Source: Stutzerimonas azotifigens (lineage in GTDB: Bacteria > Pseudomonadota > Gammaproteobacteria > Pseudomonadales > Pseudomonadaceae). From it: 64,000 nucleotides of DNA. A program made the position numbers and the translations under genes. Where the stretch lies: assembly GCF_013522725.1 (NCBI RefSeq), contig NZ_JAAMRF010000003.1, forward strand, positions 310,001-374,000, in the 5' to 3' direction. Below are positions 40,802-49,463 of the stretch, piece after piece (position 1 is the stretch's first letter; every line of letters starts with the position of its first letter). Below the pieces are notes generated by a model. It was given only the letters and a program-made list of their open reading frames with translations, was not told the origin of the DNA and did no database searches.

Positions 40802-41452
40802 TCAGCCCGAACCGTGCTTCGAGCGCCGCGCTCTCGCGGCGAACGCCGTGACGACCATGGCGATGACGGCCCCGCCCGCGGCCAGCGCCATGTCCTTTTG
40901 CGGGTCCCAGCGGTCGTCTTGCGTGGCTAGAAAGGTACGCCCAAGGCCGCCGCCGAGCATTTCCGCCCCGGCCCACTCGACCAGTTCGTAAATGGCGGAG
41001 GTCGACAGCACGATATCGACCGGCAGTATCAGGCTCCACAGTCCCGGGCGCAGGCCTAGGCGGATCAGCACTTCGCGAATCGGATAGGCCAACAGCAGGC
41101 CGTAGCTGAAGTGTGCCAATCGGTCGAACTGATTACGTTCCCAGCCCATCTGCTGGTCCAGGCTGTTGCCGGTCAACGCCCGCCACCAGTCGTCGTAGGG
41201 CACTTTCGCGTAGGTGTAATGCGCACCGAGCTGATGAATGCACAGATACAGGAAGATCAGGGTCGCGGCGCTGCGAGAGGGCAGGTAGTACTTGTGGCCC
41301 GACAACAATGCTGCTGCAAGGCCCACGACCAGCAGATTCTCCAGCAGCCAGTCATGGCGGTTTGACGGCTCGATTGCCAATACGGCCCAAACCAGCAGAA
41401 ACAAGCCGACCAAGGTCAGCAAATAGTGTCGATGGCGTTGGTCTATGCCCAT
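40802..41452 (-). CDS. DUF2238 (YjdF-like) inner-membrane protein
   Basis: The 216-residue protein has about six hydrophobic helices. The family motifs are HQLGAHYTYAKVPYDDW and NQFDRLAHFSYGLLLAYPIRE, with conserved histidines and acids, and YELVEWAGAEM. The function is unknown. AGGAG five bases or so before ATG 41452 (minus strand) supports the start. It is divergent from the cytochrome oxidase operon with 136 bp between them. Confidence 0.92.
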   Translation of the reverse strand: MGIDQRHRHYLLTLVGLFLLVWAVLAIEPSNRHDWLLENLLVVGLAAALLSGHKYYLPSRSAATLIFLYLCIHQLGAHYTYAKVPYDDWWRALTGNSLDQQMGWERNQFDRLAHFSYGLLLAYPIREVLIRLGLRPGLWSLILPVDIVLSTSAIYELVEWAGAEMLGGGLGRTFLATQDDRWDPQKDMALAAGGAVIAMVVTAFAARARRSKHGSG

Positions 41453-41556
41453 GCTCTCTCCTGAGATTTCTCCTACCTGTAGGACCAGCGCAACGCCGGG
41501 AGGGTCCCGCCGACCGTGTATTACGAAATTCGATCAACTTTTTCGGTCGTGGGGGT

Positions 41557-41571
41557 GTCACAAAACGTGAC
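41557..41571. promoter_or_regulatory. Inverted repeat before the oxidase operon
   Basis: GTCAC-N5-GTGAC is a perfect inverted repeat, 17 bp before the subunit II start. It could be an operator, though I do not recognise the regulator. Confidence 0.4.
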
Positions 41572-41588
41572 CTTCAGCGAGGCGGACT

Positions 41589-42608
41589 ATGTGGCCCATT
41601 CAGACAAGCGACCTCGCTCGAGCCTGCCCCAGGCCGCATGACGTCGGCCTGTTGCTGCTGCTCGCGATGCTGGCGGGCTGTGACGGCCAGCAGTCCGCCT
41701 TGAACCCTGCAGGTGCCGGGGCGCAGAGCATCGCAACACTGTTCTGGTGGATGGCCGGCGGTGCCTTGTTGATCTGGACGGTGGTGATGGGCATCGCCCT
41801 TTACGCCACCCAGGCGCACCCCGAGGCCCACGGCATTCGCAGCGCCCGCTGGCTGATCATCGGGGGCGGAATCATCTTCCCGGTGGTGGTGCTGACCGGC
41901 CTGCTGATCTACGGGCTGATGCTGATGCCGCAGTTGCGCCCGTCCGAGAATGTCGCCCTGCGGATCGAGGTTTCCGGTGAGCAGTGGTGGTGGCGGGTGC
42001 GCTACCTGCGCGAGGCGGGCGAGGCGATCGAGCTGGCCAACGAAATCCGTCTGCCGGTTGGTGAGCGGGTCGCCTTCCGTCTCACCAGCCCGGACGTGAT
42101 CCATTCGTTCTGGATCCCGTCGCTCGGCGGCAAGGTCGACATGATCCCCGGACGCACCAACGAGCTGGTGCTGGAGCCGACGCGCACTGGAACGTTCCGC
42201 GGCGTCTGTGCCGAATACTGCGGGACTTCCCATGCGCTGATGAAGCTTGTGGTGGTGGTGATGCCGCGAGACGAGTTCGACCGATGGCTCGCCGAACAGG
42301 CCGAGCCGGCGCAAGCGCCGACGTCCGAACTGCAGCAGGCGGGCCAGTTGGCGTTTCTCGCCAACGGTTGCGGCGCCTGCCATCAGGTCCGTGGCACCGA
42401 GGCTGACGGCGCCGTCGGGCCTGATCTGACCCACGTTGGCGGTCGCCTGAGCCTCGCAGCCGGAACGCTGCCCGCCGATGTCGAAGCGTTCCAGCGCTGG
42501 ATCGGCCACACCGGCGCGATCAAGCCGGACGTAAGGATGCCGGCCTTCGGCATGCTGCCCGAGGCACAGCTGAACGCCATGGCGCACTACCTGAGCGGAT
42601 TGAAATGA
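41589..42608 (+). CDS. Cytochrome c oxidase subunit II with cytochrome c domain (caa3 type)
   Basis: The 339-residue protein has a lipoprotein signal (LLLAMLAGC, lipid Cys about residue 31), two membrane helices and a cupredoxin domain. The CuA ligands are the His in PDVIHSFW and CAEYCGTSHALM (Cys207, Cys211, His215, Met218). A C-terminal cytochrome c domain has CGACH near residue 261 and Met in RMPAF. It accepts electrons from a soluble donor and passes them to subunit I. It overlaps the next gene (ATGA), starting a coupled operon. Confidence 0.94.
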   Translation: MWPIQTSDLARACPRPHDVGLLLLLAMLAGCDGQQSALNPAGAGAQSIATLFWWMAGGALLIWTVVMGIALYATQAHPEAHGIRSARWLIIGGGIIFPVVVLTGLLIYGLMLMPQLRPSENVALRIEVSGEQWWWRVRYLREAGEAIELANEIRLPVGERVAFRLTSPDVIHSFWIPSLGGKVDMIPGRTNELVLEPTRTGTFRGVCAEYCGTSHALMKLVVVVMPRDEFDRWLAEQAEPAQAPTSELQQAGQLAFLANGCGACHQVRGTEADGAVGPDLTHVGGRLSLAAGTLPADVEAFQRWIGHTGAIKPDVRMPAFGMLPEAQLNAMAHYLSGLK

Positions 42609-45130
42609 GCGAGTCCATGGACCACGACCCGCAGGAGGAAGCTCGCACCAAGGCGCAGGCTGAACGCCTCGCTGCCGCCTGGAAAACACCCACCGGCTGG
42701 CGCTACTGGTCGGCGGTGAACAATACCGAGGTCGGGCTCTGGTACACCGGCGTAGCCTTTCTGTTCTTTCTCTTCGCCGGCGTGCTGGCGATGCTGATCC
42801 GCGCCCAGCTGGCGGTGCCGGACAACGACCTGCTGTCCGCCGAAACCTATAACCAGGTCTTCACCCTGCACGGCTCGGTGATGATGTTCCTCTTCGGTGT
42901 GCCGATCTTCGAAGCCTTCTCCATTCTCATCCTGCCGCAGATGCTCGGCGCGCGGGACTTGCCGTTTCCAAGGCTGTCGGCCTACGGTTTCTGGTGTTTC
43001 ATCATCGGTGGCGTGTTCGTCTGCGGCTCGATCTTCTTCGGCGTCGCGCCCCAGGGCGGCTGGTTCATGTATCCGCCGCTGACCACCACCTATCAGGACG
43101 GTCTCGGTGCGGATATCTGGCTGCTCGGGCTGTCGTTCATCGAGGTCTCGTCGCTGGCGGCGGCGGTGGAGTTGATCGTCGGCGTGCTGAAGACGCGGCC
43201 GCCAGGGATGCGCATCAACCTGATTCCGCTTTACTCGTGGTACATCCTGGTGGTGGCGGGGATGATCCTGTTCGCCTTCCCGCCGCTGATTGCCGGCGAT
43301 CTGCTATTCGAACTGGAACGCGCCTTCGACTGGCCGTTCTTCGACCACACCCGCGGAGGCGATCCGCTGCTGTGGCAGCATCTGTTCTGGATCTTCGGTC
43401 ATCCCGAGGTCTACATCATCTTCCTGCCGGCCGTGGCGCTGGTGGCGACCATCGTACCCACTGCCGCTCAGCGACCCATCGTCGGCTACAGCTTCATCGT
43501 GCTGGCTGCGGTCGGCACCGGCTTCATCAGCTTCGGGCTTTGGGTGCATCACATGTTCACCACGGGCATGCCGGGCATCTCGCTGGCCTTCTTCTCGGCG
43601 GCCTCCGAGGCAGTGGCGATTCCCACCGGGGTCCAGATCTTCTGCTTCCTCGCGACGGCGCTGGCGGGACGCTTCGTCAAATCGGTGCCGATGCTGTTCA
43701 TCGCCGGCGCGCTGGCGATCTTCGTTCTCGGTGGTCTGACCGGGGTGATGGTGGCGCTGGCGCCGTTCGATTTCCAGGCGCACGACACCTACTTCATCGT
43801 GGCCCACCTGCACTACGTGCTGATCGGCGGCATGCTGTTTCCGGTGATCGCCGCTCTCTACTACTTCTACCCGCTGGTGCGTAGCAAGACGCTGTCGGAT
43901 CGCCTCGGACGGATCGCCTTCTGGCTGATGTTCATCGGGTTCAACATCGCCTTCCTGCCGATGCACTTCACCGGTCTGTTGGGCATGCCGCGGCGCGTCT
44001 ACACCTATGCGCCGGGGATGGGGTTCGATGTGCTCAACATGGTCTCGACGGTTGGCGCCTTCGTCCTCGCCGCTGGCGTCGCGCTACTGGTCTGGGATGT
44101 GCTGCGGCCCAAAGGAAGGCAGCCTTACAGCAAGCGCAACCCATGGAATGCCGGCACCCTCGAATGGCTCGCCGAGATACCGGGCAAGTCCTGGGGCGTG
44201 CGCTCGATCCCGATCATCAAGAGCCGCTATCCGCTCTGGGATCAGCCCAGCCTGACTCGCGATGTCGATGCCGGGCGCTTCTATCTGCCGGACGCCGAGG
44301 AGGGCAAGCGCGAAACGCTGATCAGCAGCATCATCGATGCAGAACCGGTCCAGTGCCTGCGCGTGCCGGGTCCGACGTTCCTCAGTATGTGGGCGGCGAT
44401 TTTCACCGGAGGCCTGTTCATTTTTGCCACTTACAGCTGGTATGTCGCCGCGCTGATCAGTGGCGGCCTCGCCCTGATCACCATCCTCGTCTGGCTATGG
44501 ACCGGCACCGCGCTGATTCCGGAAAAGGCGCACAAGGATATCGGCCTGAACGTGACGGTGCCGCTCTACGCCTCGGGTGCCAAGTCGGTGGGCTGGTGGG
44601 CGACGTTCATCACCATGATCGGCGACATGAGCGCATTCGGCAGTCTGGTGTTCGGCTACTTCTTCTTCTGGACCGTGCATGACGATTTCCCGCCTCTCGA
44701 TGGCGCAGGGCCTGGTGTGTTCTGGCCAGTGCTCGCGCTGATCCTGATCATCGCGTCCTGGGGCCTGACGCTACTGGCCCGGCGCTGCAACGTCCGTGAC
44801 CGGGCGGCCGGCTTCTACCTTGCGCTGGGGTTGGCGGCGGCCTGCACTCTGGCGGGCGCCTACTCACTCTGGGCCGGCCCGCATTTCAGCGGCCTCGACC
44901 CGACCCGCGACGTTTACCCCGCCACGGTCTGGGTGCTGGTGCTCTGGTGCCTGCTGCACCTGGCTCTCGGCCTGATCATGCAGCTCTACTGCCTGGCGCG
45001 CCGTGCCGCCGGGCGCATGACCGCCGCGCACGACATCGACATCCGCAATGTCGCGCTGTTCTGGCATTTCATGCTCATCACCGTCGGGGTGACCGTCGCG
45101 GTCATCGCCGGCTTCCCGGAGGTCGCATGA
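42605..45130 (+). CDS. Cytochrome c oxidase subunits I and III fused
   Basis: The 841-residue protein joins two subunits. Residues ~30-560 are haem-copper oxidase subunit I. TLHGSVMMF carries a haem a His, GHPEVYIIFLP the CuB His-Tyr pair, HHMFTTGMPG two CuB His, and AHLHYVLIGG the haem a3 and haem a His. A linker leads to residues ~600-841, a subunit III-like bundle (GWWATFITMIGDMSAFGSLV). The complex reduces oxygen to water and pumps protons. The fusion is known in some caa3 and ba3-like oxidases. ATGA overlaps occur at both ends. Confidence 0.93.
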   Translation: MSESMDHDPQEEARTKAQAERLAAAWKTPTGWRYWSAVNNTEVGLWYTGVAFLFFLFAGVLAMLIRAQLAVPDNDLLSAETYNQVFTLHGSVMMFLFGVPIFEAFSILILPQMLGARDLPFPRLSAYGFWCFIIGGVFVCGSIFFGVAPQGGWFMYPPLTTTYQDGLGADIWLLGLSFIEVSSLAAAVELIVGVLKTRPPGMRINLIPLYSWYILVVAGMILFAFPPLIAGDLLFELERAFDWPFFDHTRGGDPLLWQHLFWIFGHPEVYIIFLPAVALVATIVPTAAQRPIVGYSFIVLAAVGTGFISFGLWVHHMFTTGMPGISLAFFSAASEAVAIPTGVQIFCFLATALAGRFVKSVPMLFIAGALAIFVLGGLTGVMVALAPFDFQAHDTYFIVAHLHYVLIGGMLFPVIAALYYFYPLVRSKTLSDRLGRIAFWLMFIGFNIAFLPMHFTGLLGMPRRVYTYAPGMGFDVLNMVSTVGAFVLAAGVALLVWDVLRPKGRQPYSKRNPWNAGTLEWLAEIPGKSWGVRSIPIIKSRYPLWDQPSLTRDVDAGRFYLPDAEEGKRETLISSIIDAEPVQCLRVPGPTFLSMWAAIFTGGLFIFATYSWYVAALISGGLALITILVWLWTGTALIPEKAHKDIGLNVTVPLYASGAKSVGWWATFITMIGDMSAFGSLVFGYFFFWTVHDDFPPLDGAGPGVFWPVLALILIIASWGLTLLARRCNVRDRAAGFYLALGLAAACTLAGAYSLWAGPHFSGLDPTRDVYPATVWVLVLWCLLHLALGLIMQLYCLARRAAGRMTAAHDIDIRNVALFWHFMLITVGVTVAVIAGFPEVA

Positions 45131-45540
45131 GCGAGCAGACACGGCCGATCGAGCAACAGGCGCCCGAAGCGCCGCCGGAAGAGCGCGACACGCTCTGGCT
45201 GCTCACGTTCAGCCCGACCATTTGGGCGGTGCACTTCCTGTTGTCCTACACGGCGACGGCCGTGTGGTGCGCGAAGGTGGCGGGGCGTGGCGGTGAGCTG
45301 GGGGATGTTCGCATCGGCATCGGTGTGCTGACCCTGGTCGCGCTTGTCGGCATCGCACTGACCGGCTGGCGCGGCTGGCGCCTGCACAGCTTCGGCCATG
45401 CGACGGCACCGCACGATTTCGACACGCCGGGTGATCGCCATCGTTTTCTCGGCTTCTCGACCCTGCTGCTCAGCGGCCTGAGCTTCGTCGCGACGATATT
45501 CGTGGCGTTGTGCGTTGTCTTCATCAGGAGCTGCGCATGA
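45127..45540 (+). CDS. Small membrane protein of the oxidase operon
   Basis: The 137-residue protein has about three hydrophobic helices (near 27-50, 62-82 and 108-133) and a short polar N-terminus. I recognise no named domain. Its place between the oxidase subunits and ctaG, with ATGA overlaps on both sides, suggests a subunit IV-like or assembly role. That is inference. Confidence 0.75.
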   Translation: MSEQTRPIEQQAPEAPPEERDTLWLLTFSPTIWAVHFLLSYTATAVWCAKVAGRGGELGDVRIGIGVLTLVALVGIALTGWRGWRLHSFGHATAPHDFDTPGDRHRFLGFSTLLLSGLSFVATIFVALCVVFIRSCA

Positions 45541-46166
45541 TCTGGCGTCCACTGTCTCTGGTGCTCGGCCTGGGTACGCTGATTGCGGTGTGGCTCGGCC
45601 CGCTGCCCGCCATGGCCGATCAGCTGTTCGTCGGGCACATGCTCATGCACGTGATGGTGGTTGCGGTCGCAGCGCCCTTGCTGGCAATCGGGATCGCCGG
45701 TGGCCGGCTCGATATGTCGGACCGAATGCCCATCGTGTTTTCCCCGATTCTGGCCTCGGTCATCGAGCTGTTCGTGGTCTGGGCCTGGCACGTCCCGGCA
45801 CTTCATCACGCGGCACGAACCTCCCAGGCGACACAGTTGCTGGAGCAGGGCAGCTATCTGTTCGTCGGACTGCTGGTGTGGCTCGCGGCGTTCGGCGGCG
45901 TTCGGCACAGACGCGCACTGGCCGGTATCGCCGGTTTGCTGCTGACCTCGATGCACATGACCCTGTTGGGCGTGCTGCTGACGATGGCGAGCCGACCGCT
46001 GTTCGAACACACCGGATCGGCCCTGTCGAGCCTGAGCCCACTCGAGGACCAGCAAATGGGAGGCATCATCATGTTGGCATTCGGCGGCACGTCTTACCTG
46101 ATCGGTGGGCTGTACCTGCTCGCCGGCCTGCTACAGGACAAGCGCGATGCCATTTCGGTCAGCTAG
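45537..46166 (+). CDS. ctaG: CtaG-type (caa3) oxidase assembly protein
   Basis: The 209-residue inner-membrane protein has about six helices with conserved histidines: LFVGHMLMHVMVVAVAAPLL, FVVWAWHVPALHHAAR and LLTSMHMTLLGVLLTM. This is the caa3_CtaG family (as in Bacillus), needed to build the copper centre of caa3 oxidases, and is distinct from the Cox11-type CtaG of proteobacterial aa3 oxidases. It overlaps the following cytochrome gene by 20 bp. Confidence 0.9.
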   Translation: MIWRPLSLVLGLGTLIAVWLGPLPAMADQLFVGHMLMHVMVVAVAAPLLAIGIAGGRLDMSDRMPIVFSPILASVIELFVVWAWHVPALHHAARTSQATQLLEQGSYLFVGLLVWLAAFGGVRHRRALAGIAGLLLTSMHMTLLGVLLTMASRPLFEHTGSALSSLSPLEDQQMGGIIMLAFGGTSYLIGGLYLLAGLLQDKRDAISVS

Positions 46167-47397
46167 GCGAAGGCTGCAGCGAGGCTGGGCGTCGCTGCGC
46201 CGCTGGCTGAGCTGGCTGACGGGCGGCTCCTGGATGCGCGTGCTCGTGGCCATTGCGCTGATGGGAGCGCTCGCCGGGCTGGGCGGCTTTACCCTGGTTT
46301 CTCTGGGGTTGGTGTCGGTAAGCGCCAGCTCCGGACACTGGCCTGCCACCGCCTGGGTCCTTCATTACGCGATGCGCCGAGCAGTGAATACCCAGTCGAT
46401 GGGCATCAGGGTGCCGCCGCTGGACGATCCGGCGCTGGTGCTCAAGGGGGCCGGGCATTACCACACCGGTTGTGTCGCCTGCCATGGTGGGCCAGGGCAG
46501 CGACAATCGCTGATCGCCCGGCAGATGACGCCCGAACCGCCGTTCCTGCCGTCGCGGATAGCGCACTGGGAACCGCAGGAGCTGTTCTGGATCGTGCGCA
46601 ACGGCGTCAAATTCACCGCCATGCCGTCCTGGCCGGCACGGCAGCGCGAAGATGAGGTCTGGGCCCTGGTGGCGTTTCTCCGGGCAATGCCGACGATGTC
46701 GAGCGAGCGCTACCGGCAACTGGCGCTGGGGGAGCGTGCCGGGGAAACCGCCAAGCCGGTGACTCCCGATCACCTGCGCCCTCTGCAGGATCCGCTGGGC
46801 CCGGTATTGACCAACTGCAACCGCTGTCATGCGGCCGATGGCGGTGGCCGTGGTGAAGGCGCCTTTCCAAGGTTGGCCGGGCAGAGCGAGGCTTATCTGC
46901 TGGGTACGCTGCAGGCATACGCCAAGGGCGAGCGCCATAGCGGCATCATGCAGCCGATCGCCGCGGGGCTCGAACCGGAGGTGCTGCAAGCCTTGGCGAG
47001 CCACTACGCCCAACTGCCAGCCGTCAGCCGAACGGGCGCGCCCATGCCCAGATCCGCCACGCTCGCCGAGGGCCAGGCACTGGCCGAACGCGGCGTGCCG
47101 GAGCGCGGCGTCCCTTCCTGCGCGCATTGCCATGGCCCGAAATCCAGCCCGCGCAACCCCATGTATCCCACTATTGCCGGGCAGTACGCCGGCTACCTGA
47201 AGCAGCAACTGGAGCTGTTCACTGTCGGCCAACGTGGCGGCAGCGAATACGCGCACGTCATGCACAGCGCCGCCCAGCGTTTGACCCCCGAGCAGATGCA
47301 GGCGCTCGCCGATTACTACGCATCGCTACCCGCGCAGTCCGCGCCGGCGCTGGCTGAGCCATCGCCGGCGTCGTCACCCAACAGTGGAGGTGACTGA
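46147..47397 (+). CDS. Tri-haem cytochrome c, membrane-anchored
   Basis: The 416-residue protein has an arginine-rich cytoplasmic start and one membrane helix at about residues 30-60. The periplasmic part has three cytochrome c domains with CVACH (~108), CNRCH (~223) and CAHCH (~324). The first resembles the caa3-associated single domain, and the last two resemble a c4-type di-haem pair. It probably carries electrons from the bc1 complex or another donor to the oxidase encoded just upstream. ATG 46147 overlaps ctaG; the stop overlaps the next start by 1 bp. Confidence 0.88.
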   Translation: MPFRSARRRLQRGWASLRRWLSWLTGGSWMRVLVAIALMGALAGLGGFTLVSLGLVSVSASSGHWPATAWVLHYAMRRAVNTQSMGIRVPPLDDPALVLKGAGHYHTGCVACHGGPGQRQSLIARQMTPEPPFLPSRIAHWEPQELFWIVRNGVKFTAMPSWPARQREDEVWALVAFLRAMPTMSSERYRQLALGERAGETAKPVTPDHLRPLQDPLGPVLTNCNRCHAADGGGRGEGAFPRLAGQSEAYLLGTLQAYAKGERHSGIMQPIAAGLEPEVLQALASHYAQLPAVSRTGAPMPRSATLAEGQALAERGVPERGVPSCAHCHGPKSSPRNPMYPTIAGQYAGYLKQQLELFTVGQRGGSEYAHVMHSAAQRLTPEQMQALADYYASLPAQSAPALAEPSPASSPNSGGD

Positions 47398-48002
47398 TGT
47401 TCGACAAGGTCGTGGAGATCGTTTCAGCGTTCGGCTACCTGGGGGTCTTTGCGCTGATGTTGCTGGAGAACATCTTCCCGCCCATTCCGTCGGAGCTGAT
47501 CATGCCGCTGGCCGGCTTCGTCGCTGCTCGCGGCGAGCTGAACTTCGCCGGGGTGATGGCGGCCGGCACGGCCGGTTCGGTGGTCGGCGCGCTGCCCTGG
47601 TATTACGCCGGTGCCAAGCTCGGCAAAGAGCGCATGAAGCGCTTGGCCAAGCGCTGGGGCTATTGGCTGACGATGTCGCCCGAGGACATCGACAAGGCGA
47701 GCGGCTGGTTCGATCGGCACGGGAAGGGGGCGGTGTTTTTTGGTCGTTTGATCCCGGCGGTACGCACCCTGATCTCGGTGCCGGCGGGTATCGTCGGGAT
47801 GCCGATGCTCCTGTTCCTGGCCTATTCGACGCTGGGTTCGCTGATCTGGACGGCGCTGTTGGCGCTGTCGGGCTTTGTGCTCGAGTCGCAGTACGAAAAG
47901 GTCTCGCAGTACCTCGACCCGATCTCCACCGGGGTGGTGGTGTCGATGGTGGTCTACTACCTGTACCGGCTGGCCCGTCAGCGCTTTGCCGGGCGCCGCT
48001 AG
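47397..48002 (+). CDS. DedA-family membrane protein
   Basis: The 201-residue protein has the DedA/SNARE-associated fold: LLENIFPPIPSELIMPLAG near the start and FGRLIPAVRTLISVPAG with the conserved Arg, plus four or five hydrophobic helices. Family members act as lipid (undecaprenyl phosphate or phospholipid) flippases. Its start overlaps the cytochrome stop (TGATG), so it is translated from the oxidase mRNA, although a functional link is not obvious. Confidence 0.92.
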   Translation: MFDKVVEIVSAFGYLGVFALMLLENIFPPIPSELIMPLAGFVAARGELNFAGVMAAGTAGSVVGALPWYYAGAKLGKERMKRLAKRWGYWLTMSPEDIDKASGWFDRHGKGAVFFGRLIPAVRTLISVPAGIVGMPMLLFLAYSTLGSLIWTALLALSGFVLESQYEKVSQYLDPISTGVVVSMVVYYLYRLARQRFAGRR

Positions 48003-48009
48003 GAAAGGG

Positions 48010-48042
48010 ACAGGCGCCACCGAGTCACGCGGTGACGCCTGT
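48010..48042 (+). terminator. Hairpin closing the oxidase-DedA operon
   Basis: ACAGGCGCCACCG and CGGTGACGCCTGT pair with a single mismatch across a 7-base loop. A short T-rich tail (TGTGTT) follows. It starts 8 bp after the dedA stop. Confidence 0.75.
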
Positions 48043-48138
48043 TGTGTTCAGCCAGGCGACTGTCGATATCCGGCCCAGAGCGTGGCCTGCCCTCGGTCTG
48101 CGGGTCGTCTGGCCTGCTTCTGGTGAGTCAGAGGCGCT

Positions 48139-49179
48139 TCAGGCGCCCATTACCTGGCGGATGTCGCGCGCCAGTTCCTCGACCCGCTCCAGCTCGGTGT
48201 CCCAGGAGCACATGAAGCGAGCCCCGCCGGCACCGATGAAGGTATAGAAGCGCCAGCCGCGTGCGCGCAGGGCTTCGATCGCGGGCTCGGACAGTTGCAG
48301 GAACACGCCGTTGGCCTCCACCGGGAACATCAGCTCGACGCCCGGCACGTCGGCCACGAGCTCCGCCAGGCGGCGGGCGCAGCCGTTGGCATTACCCGCA
48401 TGGCGCAGCCAGGCATCGTCCTGCAGCACGCCGACCCAGGGCGCGGAGAGGTAGCGCATCTTGGACGCCAGCTGGCCGGCCTGCTTGCAGCGGTAGTCGA
48501 AGTCCTCGGCCAGTTTGCGGTCGAAGAACAGGATCGCCTCGCCCACGGCCATGCCGTTCTTGGTGCCGCCGAAGCAGAGCACGTCGACGCCGGCTTTCCA
48601 CGTCAGCTCGGCCGGGCTGCAGCCGAGCGATTCGCAGGCGTTGGCGAAGCGTGCGCCGTCCATGTGCAGGTGCAGGCCGAGTTCGCGGCAGGTCTGGCTG
48701 ATGGCTTGCAGTTCGGCCGGGCGGTAGACGGTGCCGACTTCGGTGGCCTGGGTCAGGCTGACGACCCGCGGCTTGGGGAAGTGGATGTCCTGGCGCTTGA
48801 GCGCCACCTCGCGGATGGCCTCCGGGGTCAGCTTGCCCTGTTCGGTTCGGGCCAGCAGCAGCTTGGAGCCGTTGGAGAAGAATTCCGGTGCGCCGCATTC
48901 GTCGGTCTCGACGTGAGCGGTGTCGCCACAGATGACGCTGTGGTAGCTCTGGCACAGGGACGCCAAGGCGAGGGAGTTGGCCGCCGTGCCATTGAAGGCG
49001 AAGAACACCTCGCAATCCGTTTCGAACAACCGGCGGAAGTGATCGGCGGCCCGCGCCGTCCAGCTGTCTTCGCCGTAGGCGCGCTGGTGGCCCTGGTTGG
49101 CTTCGGCCATGGCAGCCCAGGCCTCGGGGCAGATGCCTGCGTAGTTGTCGCTGGCGAATTGCTGGGTGGTGTCGGTCAT
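48139..49179 (-). CDS. ltaE: Low-specificity L-threonine aldolase
   Basis: The 346-residue PLP enzyme (fold type I) cleaves threonine or allo-threonine to glycine and acetaldehyde. The Schiff-base lysine is Lys207 or close to it in FGGTKNGMAVGEA. ETDECGAPEFF is the family segment that stacks on PLP, and HMDGARFANA holds the Asp that pairs with the pyridine nitrogen. AAGGAAA before ATG 49179 (minus strand) supports the start. Length and motifs match the Pseudomonas GLY1/LtaE form. Confidence 0.95.
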   Translation of the reverse strand: MTDTTQQFASDNYAGICPEAWAAMAEANQGHQRAYGEDSWTARAADHFRRLFETDCEVFFAFNGTAANSLALASLCQSYHSVICGDTAHVETDECGAPEFFSNGSKLLLARTEQGKLTPEAIREVALKRQDIHFPKPRVVSLTQATEVGTVYRPAELQAISQTCRELGLHLHMDGARFANACESLGCSPAELTWKAGVDVLCFGGTKNGMAVGEAILFFDRKLAEDFDYRCKQAGQLASKMRYLSAPWVGVLQDDAWLRHAGNANGCARRLAELVADVPGVELMFPVEANGVFLQLSEPAIEALRARGWRFYTFIGAGGARFMCSWDTELERVEELARDIRQVMGA

Positions 49180-49463
49180 GGGGGTATTTCCTTGTTCGGC
49201 AACGCGGCCGGCGCATGGCGGCCGTGTTTTCAGTCGGGCTTCAATTCAAATGGTACCTGCGCCTGAGCCCGGCGTGTTGTCCGACGGCTGCGACAGTATC
49301 GCCGGCCTAGGCGCTGTCACACCGTCTACGCCGTGCGTTGCGCGGGCCGCTGAACGTCCCCGGTGCAGGATCTGTCGAAGCTTTCAACCCCACCGTGGAT
49401 GCCGTCCATGTCCCTGACCCGGCTGTCCCTGCCGCTCCATGACCCGCAAGCGCCGGCCTACCT

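Noticed and set aside
40581-41039. Minus-strand frame overlapping the DUF2238 gene
   Set aside because: It overlaps a clear gene in another frame and shows no domain or ribosome site.
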